From Balamuthia mandrillaris (taxonomy: Eukaryota; Discosea; Longamoebia; Balamuthiidae): 64,000 nucleotides of DNA. Both the position numbers and the translations under genes were made by a program. The stretch is from assembly GCA_031835245.1 (NCBI GenBank), contig JAVKOQ010000132.1, positions 86,366-150,365 on the forward strand, written 5' to 3'. The first letter of the stretch is position 1, and every line of letters starts with the position of its first letter. This document shows positions 33,172 to 46,868 of the stretch, in pieces. Under the pieces are notes generated by a model, which saw nothing but the letters and a program-made list of their open reading frames with translations, did not search any database and was not told the origin of the DNA.

Positions 33172-36100
33172 ATGGAGAAGGAGGAGGATGAGCAGCTGCA
33201 GGTCCGACGCGTGTTCGCTCTTCTCAAGCCCATATGTTCCCAGCTGATGCTGGCACGACAACGAGAATCCAGGACCGACCTTCTAGACTCGCTATGCCAA
33301 ACCGTGCAGCGCGACCTCACCACCGAGGCGGACGCCTTTGGGCTCAGCCGCTGCTTCGACTACCTGCTCTTCCCTCTGTTTGCCCTGCTGAGGGCCGCTC
33401 ACGCGCCCTACCTTCTGGACCAAACCCAAAAGGCCCTCGCGTTGCGTACCATCGAGCTCTCTCTCCTCAAGTGCGGCGCTCGCTACTGGCAAACAACATC
33501 GGCTCCATCTCACGGGGGTTCGTTTCGCTACCCATTTTCTCATCACAACTTGATGAAAATCTTCTTTTTTTTTCTTATTCGCTTTCATCTGTATATCTTT
33601 TTTTTTCTTATTCGTTTTCATCTGTGTTTCTTCTTCTAGAAAAAGAGGGAGAAGAAGAAAGCAAAACAGAGACAATGGACAATGGGCGGTTGGCGGTGGA
33701 GCTGATGCTCTTCTGTGGCCAGCTGTTGGAGAGCAGCGAGACCCAAGAGGAGCTGCGTCAGCAAGCCCTGCTGTGCATTCGAGCCGTCGTCGTGAGCGGC
33801 GGTCTCTTCCCTGCTCTCTCTTTCCGCTCGCCTTCTTCTTCTACAGCAGAGTTTGTGTCACAAGAGAGAGAAGGGCGCGAAAACGTCAAGGATAAAGCGG
33901 GAGGAGCGGCCATCGTGGCATGGATGTTTTGGTTGGTGCTCGAAGAGACGAAGAAGAGCCAACGAAGGGAGTTGCAACGAACCGCTATCACCACCATTCA
34001 AGCTCTCATATCTGCTTTTGGTAGCCAGCCAAACAGCACCAGCAGTAACACAGATACGGAAGAAGCGAAAGAGAAAGAGAAAGAGAAGGAAGTTCATATT
34101 CGAGACCGCGTCAACGACAATGACCCGTTGATGGTGTTGGATAGGTTGGCTTTTGTGTTTCCAGGATTGGTTAGTACTTTGGCGGGGAAGGTCTTTCTAG
34201 GAGACTACAAACAAGGACAGAGCGTTCGTGCTGCCGCTTTGGGCACCTGCGTTGATGCCGTTTGCATGCTTCTCGATGACTTGCTTTACTTTCATCAAGA
34301 TTCTTCTTCTACTTTACCTTCATCTGCTTCAGTGGAAGAATTACGAAAATATGCTGCTTCTACTAGGGCAAATAATATGCAAGAGGAACGAGCCCGTGAA
34401 AATGGCGAAGACAAAATACGACAAACAAAAACGAGCGAAGAACAACCATTTGTTGCTGTGAGGGACCAACGATGGCTCCAACTCACTTCTTTACGCCTTC
34501 AACTCCTCTTTGCGCGTATCTTTTCAGTTTCGAAGGAAATGGTGAGCTATCGTCAAGAGATAAAGCGTTGCCTCGCTGGATCGGCTCTGCGGTTGCTCTG
34601 TTCGTGTCATAGAACTCTCAACGCAGCTGTACCAATGTTCTTGGAAACGTTGTTGTACCTGAGCAATGATGAATTAGCTGAAGTTAGAGAAGAAGCCTCT
34701 CTTGCATTATCGGTATTACTTTCTGCTTTATGTTCTCCTTCATTTTCGCCTCTTTTGTTTTTGAAAGGCTTGCTTCATTCATGCTCTTTATCTGTGTTTG
34801 TGCAGAAATACGCTTCTCTTCACAAAGATGAGTGTTTGGACCAACTCAAGAGCCATACGTTGAAGCTGCTCTCTGGTTTACCACGGCAAATCCGCGATCC
34901 GGATGAGGCCACCAAAGTGGTCTCTCTACGCTTGGTACTCAACCACGTAAAAGCCTTGGCCGAACACTGCCCATCCTTCCTCAAATCACCGACGTTTCTT
35001 GCTCCACTATCTTTTGCCTTGTTTCAGGCTCTCGAGTTTGATGAGTATGACGTTCGTTCCTCTGTTCATACGCCTACGTTCTCCTTACTTTTGCCATCAC
35101 CGCTGCCTCTTTCTTCATCGTCATCACTTTCTTCATCCTCACATTCCTCCTCTACAACCAACAACCAACAAACGACGTTCTGCTTTTCGTATCCACGAAA
35201 AGTATTCCGGAATTTTCGTACCGAACAACCAGAAAAAACTGCAGTAGATATTTGTGCCGTGCTCGGAAGCCATGGCGAACCGCGACACGCCCTCGACTTT
35301 TTCTTGGGCGTGCTGCAAGACATAACAAACGCACGCCCAGCTTCTGCTTCTGCTTCTGCTTCTGCTTCTGTTTCTGCTTCTACTTCTGCTTCTGTTTCTG
35401 CTTCTACTTCTGCTTCTTCTTCTCGGCATCAATACCTCAATCAATGTATCTTTGTACTTAATCACATTATTAGTGGTATCTCTTCCAACATCAACCAACA
35501 TCCAGATCGAAAGGACGAAGGTGCAGAAGAAAACGTTCGGTATGTTTTGGACGGATATCTCTCTCATCCACTCTGGGACATGCCGGAACAACACCACCAC
35601 CAACAACAACAAGCCGACCTTCTTTTGTCTCAAAGTCTTTTGTTGGAAGGAATAGGCAACTGTGCGGAGGCCTTGGGTCCTTCCTTTCATCCTTACTTGC
35701 AAAAAGTGCTGCACCCTCTCTTTGAACATTTGGGAGGGACTTCTTCAAGCGGTGCTCACTCTCTATCGCGCAGCGCTCATGCCACTCTGCTTCGCATCTG
35801 CGTGGCTTGTTCATATGCCTCCATCTCTCGTTTGATCGCCGCCAATTCGGACTATCTCATCGACAGTCTCTGCTCTCGGTTGAAGCATCTTCGAATGTAT
35901 CCTCGTGCTCCGCAAGTACTTCACGCTGTGCTTCGGTATTGCCACTACGAAGAGAAGGAAGAACAACAGAAAGAGGAAGAGCACGATGAATTGCTTTTAC
36001 CACTTTTGTTGGATGATACAATTGAAGGACTGTTTAACGGATTGGATGACTCGGAGAACGATGTGGATATCGTGGTGACGTTGCTTGGCATCTTGAATGG

Positions 36101-37169
36101 CGTCCTTGGCGCGTTACGCCGTCTTCCTCCTGCACAACAGGAAGATGATGAAGAAGAAGAAGATCATCAAGAATGGGAAGAAGCAACCGATGAAGGGGAT
36201 GAAAGAACACAACAAGAACCTATAACAGAAGGAGAAATTAAGAACAAAGAAGAAAGCGAAGAAAAAATGAATGCAGAACATATAGAAGTGGAAGAAGAGG
36301 ATGAAGATGCCATCAAACGGAAACAGCAAGTGCAAATGGTGATGCGGATCCTGGATCGAGCTCGTCACTTTGCTCCCTCTCGATCACGAGAGGTACGTCT
36401 TTTGGTTCTCTCCATACTCCAACGTGGCATCATATTGCTCAGCACTGATCGCAGAACCTTACTTCCTGCCGTTCACGAGATTTGGCTTCCTCTCACGCAT
36501 CGCCTTCATGATTACGATGATGAAGCGAACGAGGAAAAGAAAAAGAAGAGAATAACGTTTAGGGATGAGAAGCAGATGAAAAAGAAAGAAGATCCGGCGG
36601 TAAAGATTAAAGTTTTAGAAGTGGTGGCGACTATATGCGAGCAAGCAGGCGATTTCGTGTTTCACAAGTTTAAGGAGGACGTCTGGCCGGTGCTCGTGCA
36701 ACATCTGTTGCCTGAACAACAAAGGGCTCTCGCGAAGGAACTGTCCATGTACAGCTTTGCAAAGCAGAACGAATCGCGCTTTTCTTCGTCTGCTTCTTCA
36801 TCTTCTGCCTCTTATGTTTATATGACGAGTTTCAAGTTGCAAGACGTCGCTTTGGAATGTGTGGAGGCGATGGTGAGGCACAGCCTTCGAGACTATTCTT
36901 CAGCTCAGTTCAAGACGGAAGTGGTGCGTGCTTGCTTGGCGTATATCTCTCTTCCTTCTTCTGAAAGTACGATGGCGATGACGAAGAAGAAGACAGTGAA
37001 AGAGTTGGAGGGCAGAGCCATTTCGATTATGAAGAGAGTGTTGGAGTTGAATCCACCAGAGGAAGTTGTGGAAATGGTGGCTCCTCTCGCGGCAAGCTAT
37101 CCAGTTCTTGCTGTCACCAACAAGATGAAAGTGGAGGGCAATGGGATGGATCTTCCCGGACACGTCTAA
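33172..37169 (+). CDS. TTI1: TTI1, TELO2-interacting protein 1 (TTT complex)
   Basis: A HEAT-repeat partner of TEL2 and TTI2, needed for folding and stability of PIK-related kinases (mTOR, ATM, ATR). ATG 33172 starts with FALLKPICSQLMLARQ. After an intron at about 33519-33638 the frame stays open for most of the length. Family stretches include YLLFPLFALLRAAHA, VFPGLVSTLAGKVFLGDYKQ with GQSVRAAALG, RLLCSCHRTLNAAVPMFLETL, SLLLEGIGNCAEALGPSFHP, ASISRLIAANSDYLIDSLCS and VAYTICEQ-like and KFKEDVWPVLVQHL helices near the end (TAA at 37167-37169). Two in-frame segments, about 34711-34805 (ends TTTGTGCAG) and 35053-35200, look like introns of a length that keeps the frame open. The protein has acidic inserts around 36130-36310. 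Confidence 0.82.
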
Positions 37170-37299
37170 GAAGCCTTCGCAACACAACAGAAGAACAATA
37201 ATCATCTTTCTTTTTTCTTTTCGTTCTCTCTCTCTCTCTCTCTCTCTCCATTTCTCTTATCCTGCTGCGCTGCCATCAACAGCGTTGTCGCCATCAATG

Positions 37300-37730
37300 T
37301 ATGCCAATGAGAAACATTGGCTTGGTCCTGCTGTCAAGCTTACGTCGGTGTCGCTCGGGTACCCAGACGTGCGCTCTGCAGCCAAATGGTGCGCACACGA
37401 TGAAGGCTAGGCTTCTTGCCAGACCAAAGCTCTTCGGGCGACTTATCGGACGTCCGTGTGCCGGGTCGATTGGCTATGTAGGCGGTGTAGCCGAAAGGAT
37501 GAACAAAACGCTGTCAGACAAGGCGAGGAGCATGCTTTATCATGCTCCTTTGCGACAGCTTCAGCCCAGAAGGTGAGCGGCATGTAGGCATGATAGAGCA
37601 TGCTCCTCGCCTTGTCTTGGCTGACCTTGAAGAGGTTTGCCTTGCCGATGCCACAGATGTGCTGGAGCAGCGGAGACTTTGGACGCCGCGGGCATGAACG
37701 AGTCGTACAAACTTTGTTCAAGTTGTTCCT
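37300..37730. mobile_element. Ty1/copia-type LTR retrotransposon fragments (fossil)
   Basis: Short pieces resembling the end of a copia integrase region occur here on both strands. The string KARSMLYHA is readable on the plus strand near 37525-37550 and again on the minus strand near 37570-37600, where LTFWAEAV follows. The element is broken and represented only by small inverted fragments. No terminal repeats are seen. It looks fairly old. A longer low-complexity minus-strand frame up to about 38060 may belong to it. Confidence 0.55.
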
Positions 37731-38266
37731 CGTTGGCGTCGGATTCTCCGTATACGGGCGGCGTGATCGTCAGCAGTGAGCCGGACGACCAGTCTTCTTG
37801 GAAGGGCACTGGTCTGCCTTGCGTCCGTAGCCTCAATAACATTTCTTGCACCGAATGGCGCTTCCGCTTCCCCCCCCCCCCCAAATCGGTATGCTTGCTG
37901 GAGCTACCTTGTGATGGCGTGTAGTTGTGGCCGGCACGGTTGCTCTGCCCGTTTGAGGAGCTGCCATGGCCGTTTTTGTGTCCCTGGGCAAGGCGGGGAT
38001 TGACATCTTCTTCCAGACGCACAAGTGCAACGCTGCGTGCAAGCTCCTCCGCCTCGAGCCCCACGAGCGCCAGCCGGGCCTGCCCGCCGACGACGCCCTC
38101 GATGCCGAGCTCTCGAGAGCTTGCGTTCTCTGGCGCTTGGCTGAGAAGATTATGGCCCCAATCTTGGCAGAGAAGATTATGTAGAAAATCAAAACACCAA
38201 TCAAAAATCAGAAAAGAGGTTTTAGATTATTGATTTGGCCAATAAAAATTCAAAACATGAGATCAC

Positions 38267-38313
38267 ATGTCTACAAAAACACATTTGTCCACACAAATTA
38301 TTTTTGTAGACAT
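38267..38313. promoter_or_regulatory. 13-base inverted repeat upstream of Nup210
   Basis: ATGTCTACAAAAA (38267-38279) and its exact reverse complement TTTTTGTAGACAT (38301-38313) are separated by 21 bases. It lies 46-92 bases before the Nup210 start frame. The arm contains TGTCTACA, one base from the TGTCGACA motif found elsewhere. Confidence 0.45.
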
Positions 38314-38358
38314 AGTCTGGCGCCAAACAAAAAAAAGTGGTAGTGAAAGAAAAGAACA

Positions 38359-39068
38359 GTGCGCCTGACGATGCCGCACCAACATCGTTCTTCCTTGTTG
38401 GCGGCTGCCGCTTGTGGGGGCCGGGGTCGTCGTTGGCGGACCAGTGATGCCGCCTTCTTTGCCTTTGGGTTCCTTCTGACACTGCTCATCCTCGCCGTTG
38501 CGCGGCCCACTGCCGCCGCCGCTGGTGCAGCCAAAGAAGCCATTCCTACAAATTTCATCGACCGGGACCTCGCCATCAGCCACCCCACTTTGCTTCTTCC
38601 TCACATCACCGCCTCCACCAAAGTTTCTTTCACTCTCGAAGCCTACAACGGTTGTTTCAAATGGTGTGCTTGTTTTTCCCCTCATTTTTCTTCATTTCTA
38701 ATTTCTGCTACTTTTTTTTTCTTTTTTGTTTTACCATTTGATTTGATTTTTTTGGTTCTTTTTTTTGTGAGCGATGAATTCAACTGAACAATATAACTCT
38801 GTAGGACTTCTCGTAACCCTGAGATTGCTTCCGTGCGTCCCATTTACTCCGACGAAGCCCCCTCCTCTTCTCTTTCTTCGCCCGACAACGCCCACAAACA
38901 CAGCGATGATAGGGAGCGAGGCTGTTCCTCTCGTGCGTTGGTCGTGTCAGAGAGCTCAGCTGCCACGGAGCGTCTTTCGACGTGGCTTCAGGCGGAGGAC
39001 GTGCTCAGCGGCCGTGTCCTCCGTTGTGAAGTTTTCACTGATAGAATCACGGTTTCGTCCTTACTTCT

Positions 39069-39106
<38 letters not shown>

Positions 39107-42100
39107 TATCTCGCTACACTTTTCGTTCGTTCGTTTGTTTATAAGTTTATCTTTTATGGGGATAGAACATAGAACTACTGACAACAACGCGGAGCATGTA
39201 CCGTGATGACATCGAAATGCTCTCCATTCAAGCCTTTGACAATGATGGTTTGTTTCTCTTCTCTTGTTCTATTTTTTTCTCTCATCTCTTTTGTAACTTC
39301 GTTGTGCGTTTCTATGACAGGAAACCTGTTTTCTACTGTGGAGGGATTAACATTCCAATGGTCTATCATCCCTGAAACCTTTGCACAAGCAAGCAGCGTC
39401 CTCAAACTCATTCCGTTCAAGGAAGCCGGCGTTGAAGTCAGCTCAGTTGTGCTTCGCATGGAAGAAATGGTAGCTTCACTTCACGCTCTCTCTCTCTCTC
39501 TCTCTCTGCTTTTCTCATTGACGTTCGTTTTGTTTCTTGTAAAAGGGCGAGACAACTGGAGTGGTGCTTATACAAGGAGTGGACACTGGCAAAGCTAACG
39601 TTGTGGCTAGATTGAGCGAACCTGAATATGCTGTACTTATTCATCTTTTACTACTTGCTGTCTCAGATTCTGAACCTGACATATTTGTTTGGAATAAACA
39701 GGACTTAGCTTCTGCTTCAGTAGGCTTGGCTGTATTGGAGCCCTTGGTTATCTCTCCTGCGATACCAATCTACATCACCACTGGCACGGAAGTTCAATAC
39801 ACTCTCTCTACTTTCCATCGTGACGGCACACGCAGTACGTTTTCCTCCAGAGAGAGAGAGAGAGAGAGAGTGAAATGCGTGAGAACAGACTAGTGTTGAT
39901 ACAACAAAAATTAACATTCACAAACAACAGGAATCAACATGCCTAATCCAAAGTACAATTGGGCGACATCCAACACAGATGTTGCCTCTGTCAATCAAGT
40001 GGGTCTCGTGCGTGGTTTGCGGCCTGGAATGACCCGAGTGACGGTGGACTACGTCGACATGGCCAACAACGAAGCCAAGGCCGTCGTCAACGTGGTGGAG
40101 CCGGCTTATTTGGCCCTGAAGGTGGTATCGGAGAGTTCTTTGAGCGGAGAGACCGGTCCTAGCAGCAGCGGCGTGAGCGGGCCTAGCAGCAATTGGTACC
40201 TCGTCAAGGGTATGAACTATCATTTGGATATTGAAGTCTATGATAAGGATGCTCATAAGCTTTACAACATTGATGTACGTACCATGCTTTGGTTGGGCTT
40301 TTGTTGATTATCTTGTTAAACTTTGTTTCTTTACTCTTTAGAACTTGAACTTTGAGACGTTGATACCCAATCAATATTTCAAAGTTACGGATGCCTCAAA
40401 GAACATGGCCCACCATGCTATCACTCCTTTTGAAACAGCCGATACTGAGATCATTGCCACCTTGACGGAAATACCGGTACATCCAAACATTTGTTTCAAG
40501 TTTTAAACATACATTCACACCATTATTTTCTTATCTTTTTTTTTGGTTTATTTGTTTTATAATCAGGATGCTTCGGGATATCTCACGCGTCTGCCTCAAG
40601 GCATTTCAGTCACGCAAGGAGTCATCATTACGGAGCCTGTTCGCATCGTGACCGCCAGCAAGACCCTTCTGTTGCCTTGGGACCCTACCATACGTCACTC
40701 TTACCAACTAAACGTGACGGGAGGGAGCGGCATTTACAACTGGTACTCTGCCGATACTTCAACAGTGAGCGTAAGCGCGGCTGGAATCGTGACCGTACAA
40801 AAGGAAGGCAAGGCCACTATCATGGCTGTCGATAAAAAGAACCCTCAGAACCGCGATCAAATTGATGTACGTTCCCTTCTTTTGGCAACTGTTCTTTTTC
40901 TGCTCATTTTGTGTTTATTTTCCTGCTTTTCTTGTGTTATTTTTCCCTCACGTCATGCTCTCTGCAGGTGATTGCGTTACCTGCTGCTCAAGTTGGCTTT
41001 TTGCCAGAAACCACAGTGGAAGTCCAAGTAGGTCATCCGTTATTGCTTCCTGTTGTATTGCAGGATCATTCCTCTCGCCGATTTGACAACTGTAGCGCTT
41101 TACCTTTCCAATGGGAGATCAGCGACACATCTGGTTTGTTTAGTCTTTAGTTAAACTTTTCTAATTCTTCTTTCTAGCACCATTTTATATACGTATTAAC
41201 TTTTTGGCTTCTTAGTCTTCTCTTTGCAAGATACAGCAGCAGAGTTGGATCCAAACGTGAAAGGCAACCTTAAATTGGAGGGCAGTTGTGCCGTCAAATC
41301 CTTCTTTGCTTTGAAGGAGGGTCATGCCACTGTCACACTGCGTTATGGACGTTTTTCCAAGGAAATTACTCTCTTTGCGTTTAGCCCTTTGAAGGTTTTG
41401 TCTCCTGAAGACACTGCACTTGTTACCCTTGGTTCCACGGCCACTATCACCGTACGTTCTCGCTCGCGCGCGCGCTCTCTCGCTCTCTCTCGTCCTTTCT
41501 CGTTTCTCTTTCGTCGTTTCTCTTTCTCTTTCTCTTTCTCGCTTTCACCTTGAGTAATTATTTCGTCTTCGTTTTAATAGTTCGAAGGAGGTCCCAATCC
41601 TTGGTTGTACGAACCAACTGCCTTCTTTGCTGAAGTAAAACCCAGCAATCCTTCCACGGTACTCTTTCCCTCACTCTTATGAGAAGCAGAAAAGCTAAAC
41701 GTATTTTGTTCACTGTATAGGTAAAAGTCAAAAAGGCAAAGATGGAGTCAGTTCACTCCAGAGCGAGACATAGCTTCTTGTTGACCTGTTTGCAACACGG
41801 CGATCAGACCATTGAGATTGTGGTTGGTAACAGGCCCACTGCAACCAACCCGCACCCAGCTCAAATGAGCGCCACGACCGCATTTTCTTGTAAACCGCCG
41901 CATACTCTGTTGCTCTATCCTGCTGAACCTCAACGTACACATTTCATCATTTGCTTCTTTTTTTCTTTTCTATTTTTCTTTTTCTTTTCTTTATCTTATG
42001 TACTTCTACATATTTTACACCAAACAAAATTAAGATAAGGGAGTGGGAGATGAACAATTGTGCGCAGAATCGATGAAGTATCCTTCGCTGGAGATGATGA

Positions 42101-42743
42101 CCAAAGAGACCAGCCATTTACCAACCACTCATCAGACTCGCAACTCTCGTTCCATTCCTTTCAACGTCTCCATTCTGGATGATCAGCGCAGATACTTTGA
42201 TGACTTTTCTTCTCTGCATATCCTTTGGGAAACTGAACATCCTGTACGCACCCGTCATATTCTTTCTTGTTTCTGGTTTCTTGTTTGATTTGCATTAGAT
42301 GTTCTCTCTGGTTTAAATGTTGTTCATTAACTTTCCAATTGATAACAGGAATTGGCTGAATTTGTGCCAGTCACAAGCGAAGCGCAAGCGGAGAGTCGTT
42401 CTATCAAGCACAAACGTGTACTTAAGACCCACACGGGGACCGGAACGACCTTTGTCAAGGTTTCTGCTGTGTCCTACGATCCAGCCTTTCTGATTGATAC
42501 CATTGGGTCGGCTTGCTCTCTCTCTCTCTCTCTCCCTCTCTCTCTCTCTCTCTCCCTCTCTCTCTCTCTCTCTCGCTTTCTCTCTTGCTTGCCGATGTCT
42601 TTCTTTAATTATTTTCCTCTTCTAAATCTTATCAATTTACTTGTACTTAAATAGAAGCGCACCTCGTTTGGATACTTCGGGACCCTTGACGCGCACCTTT
42701 GATCTGCAGCTCGTTAACAACGTTCAGCTGTCTCCTCCTGTTG

Positions 42744-42786
<43 letters not shown>

Positions 42787-45700
42787 TGGTGTGTTCCGCA
42801 TTTCCCCTTATCAAACAGCTATATTTTTTTGTTAACAGGCTTCAGTTTACAATGATCCACGCAACGCGGTTCGCCTGACAACAAGCTTTGGCTCTGGTGT
42901 CTACCGCTACCTCACCAACAGTTCTCGTCTCTGCGACCTCCGTCCCAGCAACGATCTGTCCTACGTGGACGTCGTGCCGCGTCGCCCTGGAGTGATCAAA
43001 GTGTCAGTGGAAGACATTTGTTTGGCTGGATCAGAGCCAGCGACCGCCATTATTCGCATCTCCGAAATAGGGACCATCCATTTGAAGACGGCAGATCTTA
43101 TTCCTGTCGGAAAGACCACCGAGTTGAAAGTGGAAGTATTGGACAGGGATGGTTTCCCCTTTGAACCTTCTCAGTATGGTATGATGAAGTTCAACGTGCA
43201 TGTGGATAATGAGGCTGTTTTGTCGGTGGAAGATCTTCATGGAAACGAGAGGCAGGGTCAACAAGATGCCTTATCTGGGCGGTATGTGTTGCGAGGAATT
43301 GCGTTGGGCATTGCTCGACTGACTGTGACGGCTCAGACGAGCAGTGGCGAAGTTATCTCCAGCAATCCTGTTGCGGTTGGCAAGCTCTCTCAATCTCTCT
43401 ATGTTTATAATTAGCACTTACTCCCCGTTTGCATAAACTACAATCACAGATACATGTATTTCCTCCACTGAGGCTGAAGCCGAGCAACAGACTGGTGTTG
43501 CTCCCTGGTGGCCGCTTCCAAGTACAATGGATTGGAGGCGTACGTTTTACCTCTTTTTCACAGTTCCTTGTTTTCTAGTTTGTCCTTACAATTTTTGCTT
43601 GCTGTGTATGTACAGCCACCCGTACGCGCTGACGTCACCTTCCAAGTTGACAATAACACTGTCTGCAACGTCAACACCAACGGTTACGTCACTGCCACTA
43701 ACGTGGGTACCACCATTTTAACTGCCACCGTTCGTGGAGAGCGCAACCTCTGCGATAATGAAGAGCAAGCAAGAGAGGAGAACAACTGTGAAGGCGTTAT
43801 TTACGGACAAGACACGATCGAGGTGGTCGTTCGTCATATCTCTTCTCTTCGCATTCACAGCGGCAGCAATCGTCTTCTTGCTGGTAGCGAGATGACAGTA
43901 CGAGTTGCTGGCCCCGAGGGAGAGACTCCGTTCACCCTTGGACAGGCTGGCATCGACTTCCAGTGGCATTCTCTCGATTCCACTGTTGCTTTGTTGCTAC
44001 CTGTTTATCACGAAGCGGGTGTTTCGTTGGATCAAGAACAAAGCTTCTCTGTGAGAGTGGTTGGCAAAGCTGCTGGAACCACTCGCATTAGCGTTGCCGC
44101 TCACAGCGGTGATAATAGTCATCCAAGCATCAGCGTACGCCACTTTCTTTCTTAGTTATTCTTGCTCTCTTTTTTGCCATCACCAACATTACTCCTCCTT
44201 CGTTCTTCTCAAAGTCCTGGACAAGTTCTATGCAAGTCACAGTTGAAGAAGGGCTCAAACTTTTGAGCGACAGTTCATTGTTGCTGCCTCCCGCCTCCTA
44301 CGCCGTAATTCGCACCAACAAAGACGGTCTTGGCAGGTTGCGCTATTCCATTCTTCGCGGAGCTTGTAAAGAGGAGGAGCGCTTATTGTCCAAACAAGGT
44401 CTGCTCACGACTACTACCAATCTCATTGCAGAATGTACCGGTAACGTTGAGAGTGGAGAGGAAGAGGCCTCATCCTTCCTTCGTGTGGACTCGCAAGGTA
44501 ATATACATACCACGAGGACTTCCGGACAGGCTGTTGTCTTTGTAACCGATGAGACTACAGCGCAGTCATTGGTGATCAAAGTGGTAGTCAAACCTGTTCA
44601 TCATTTGCAGTTGTTGCCACTTCCTCCTGTCTACCAAGATGTACCTATCATCTCAATTTCTTTCTCTTTTTTTTTTTAATTTCGCTCATACGTTCTAATA
44701 TTTTTCCTTGAAGTTGCCTCTTGGTGCCAAGATGGAGTTCCGCATTGTCCTTAGGGATGAACTAGGCGCAGCGTTTAGCGTCTGTTCTGGTCCTTCCTTC
44801 CAAACAGAGCTTAACGTAATCGATGTGGTGAGCGTGTCACAAGGCTCCTCTAACTACACTTTGGCGGTCCGAGCTCTTCGTCCTGGCGAGGCCATTCTTC
44901 GTGCCTACACCTCTCAAACCGCTCTTATGGATGACTATGTCAAGGTAGATTATCTCCCTTTTTCTTCCTTCCTATTCTTTCCTCTGCTTGTTTGAAACTA
45001 ATTCGAAAAAAAAAAACAAAAAAACAAAAAACAGGTGAGGGTGGGACATGCGATCATTCCTCCATCTCCAATGGTGCATCTGGGTGGCAGCGTCCACTTC
45101 ACCACATCGCTTCAGGAGGACAGAACAACTCCTTTCCCAATGGACGTTTGGAGCGTGGACAATCCCAGAGTTTTGAGGTATGTTGAACCGTTCTGCGTTT
45201 TTGGGATGGGAATAATCATTTACTTCTTGATAAATAGCATTCATCCCCGCTCAGGAGAAGCGCAAGCCAAACAACCTGGTGTAGCTCTCGTCTACCACAA
45301 CAGCACCATCAACACCTACACTGTGGTACGTTCCCTCTCGCTTGTTTGTTCTCCGTTCCCTCTTCTCAGCTTTCTTTGTTTGCGACAAACAGGTCAAAGT
45401 GAAACAAGTGGATCATGTACATGTGGAAGTAAACTCTCCATTCATCAGCAACGTGGTGGAGGGCAGTCTCGGAGAGGGTGATTATCGCTTCAAAGTCAAG
45501 TTCTACGACGATGACGGCCAACTCTTTGCTCCCCATGGCAGCCTTCCATTCTCCTCCTCTTCTTCGGTAGATCACAACATCTCTTTGCGTTGTGCTATCG
45601 AGGAGAGCAGCGAGTGGGCTTCTGCTGAGGCTTTCTTTGACACCGAGACAGGAGAGCATTACTGTCTCATTCGGACACGTACTCCGGAGAACAAGAAGGT

Positions 45701-46673
45701 AACTTTGCTCCCTAATGCTTTATTTCCTTTAGCAAAACATGAACTAACTTCTTTTTGCTTTCTCTTCTCCATCTTTCTTGTTTGCTCCCTACTACCTCAG
45801 CTGCGAATGCCAGAGCAAGTGCAGTTGGTGGTGAGCGTTTCTGATGCTGCTCATAGTTACTCATTGGAGCACCGTGAACCGCTCAAATACTCCCCTGCCT
45901 TCGTCATCCCTGATGAATACAAATTTGTACGTTTTCCTCCTTCCTGTTTGTTTCTCTTCAATATCCGTTTTTTTTAAAAGTTGACTTTTTTTCCCGTGTT
46001 AGGTGGAGCTTTCTCCCAACCGTCAAACCAGAGTCATCGAACTACGCAGCACTGCCCCTCTCTTTGTTACTAGCAGCGACCCCAGCCGCGTGGCGCTCAA
46101 GAAACACAGCACCGACCCCCACAACGAACGCGTGTGGTACGAGGTGCAAGTCTTGAAGACCTCCGAGCCCTTCCGCAGCGTCATTTTGGAGTTTCTCAAC
46201 CCCGTCACGACCCAAAAAGAAGAAGTCGTGGTCTCCTTTGGTTTTGACCTTCAATTAGTTCCTATTCCAGGAGCTCCTGCTTCCGCCTCCGCCTCTGCTC
46301 CTCAGTCCAACTTATCTTATGAACCGCGAAGAACGGATACTTATTCGGCGCTTTCGTGGGCGTTGATGGGGGTTATTGGAGTGGTCACCGTTATTTTTGC
46401 CTATGTGCTCATGACCAAGAATCAGAAACCGCAGCTTCACCAGGCAATGCCTTACCCTACTTCCCCGCAACCTGGAGCCACACCAGCCTTCCATCACGAT
46501 GCTCGTACGTTCTTCTTCTTTTTGCAGCTTTTTCTTCTTGCCATTTTTCTCACCTTTTGACTTGCGTTTCAAACAAATTAGGGTCTCCTTTCCAAAGAAT
46601 AAGCACAACTAGACAGGCCACCCGTATGCGGTCTCCCTATTACTCGCCGTCGCCCTACACTCAGCACTACTAA
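38359..46673 (+). CDS. NUP210: Nuclear pore membrane glycoprotein Nup210/gp210
   Basis: A large single-pass nuclear-pore protein with an extended lumenal part. The N-terminus (ATG 38359, or 38371 MPHQHR) has a hydrophobic signal at FFAFGFLLTLLILAVARPTA. The body, about 1,900 residues, is a string of Ig-like/Big_2-type beta modules: YNWATSNTDVASVNQVGLVR, YNWYSADTSTVSVSAAGIVT, VTFQVDNNTVCNVNTNGYVT and similar units. A single helix near the end is ALSWALMGVIGVVTVIFAYV, followed by a short pore-facing tail (...MRSPYYSPSPYTQHY) and TAA 46671-46673. About 20 exons. Most introns hold sense-strand CT runs or T-rich tracts. Domain order (signal, repeated Ig folds, one helix, short tail) and length match gp210. 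Exon junctions in the middle are approximate. Confidence 0.88.
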
Positions 46674-46868
46674 AGAACACCATCCCATTTTTGTGAAGCG
46701 TTTATTTATTTGTTCTTAGTTTTCTCTCTGCTCTGCTCTGCTCTGTTCGTTTCCTTTTTCTTTTGTGCCAACTGTGTCATTTATTTTTGAAAACTAAATA
46801 CCTTTTTCAATGCAGCTTCTTCTTCTCTCTCTTCTGTCTTCAACTTCTCTCTCTCTCTCTCTCTCTCT

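Larger units (their letters stand above)
37170..38358. other. Spacer between TTI1 and Nup210
   Basis: Contains the 3' flank of TTI1 with a CT run (37225-37250), copia-like fossil fragments, a poly-C run near 37867-37882 and an inverted repeat just before Nup210. No host gene is supported. The short frames at 37925-38233 are not recognisable. Confidence 0.45.

Noticed and set aside
37561-38064. Minus-strand frame of 167 residues as a host gene
   Set aside because: Low complexity, overlaps the copia-like scraps, and no splice or start context supports it.
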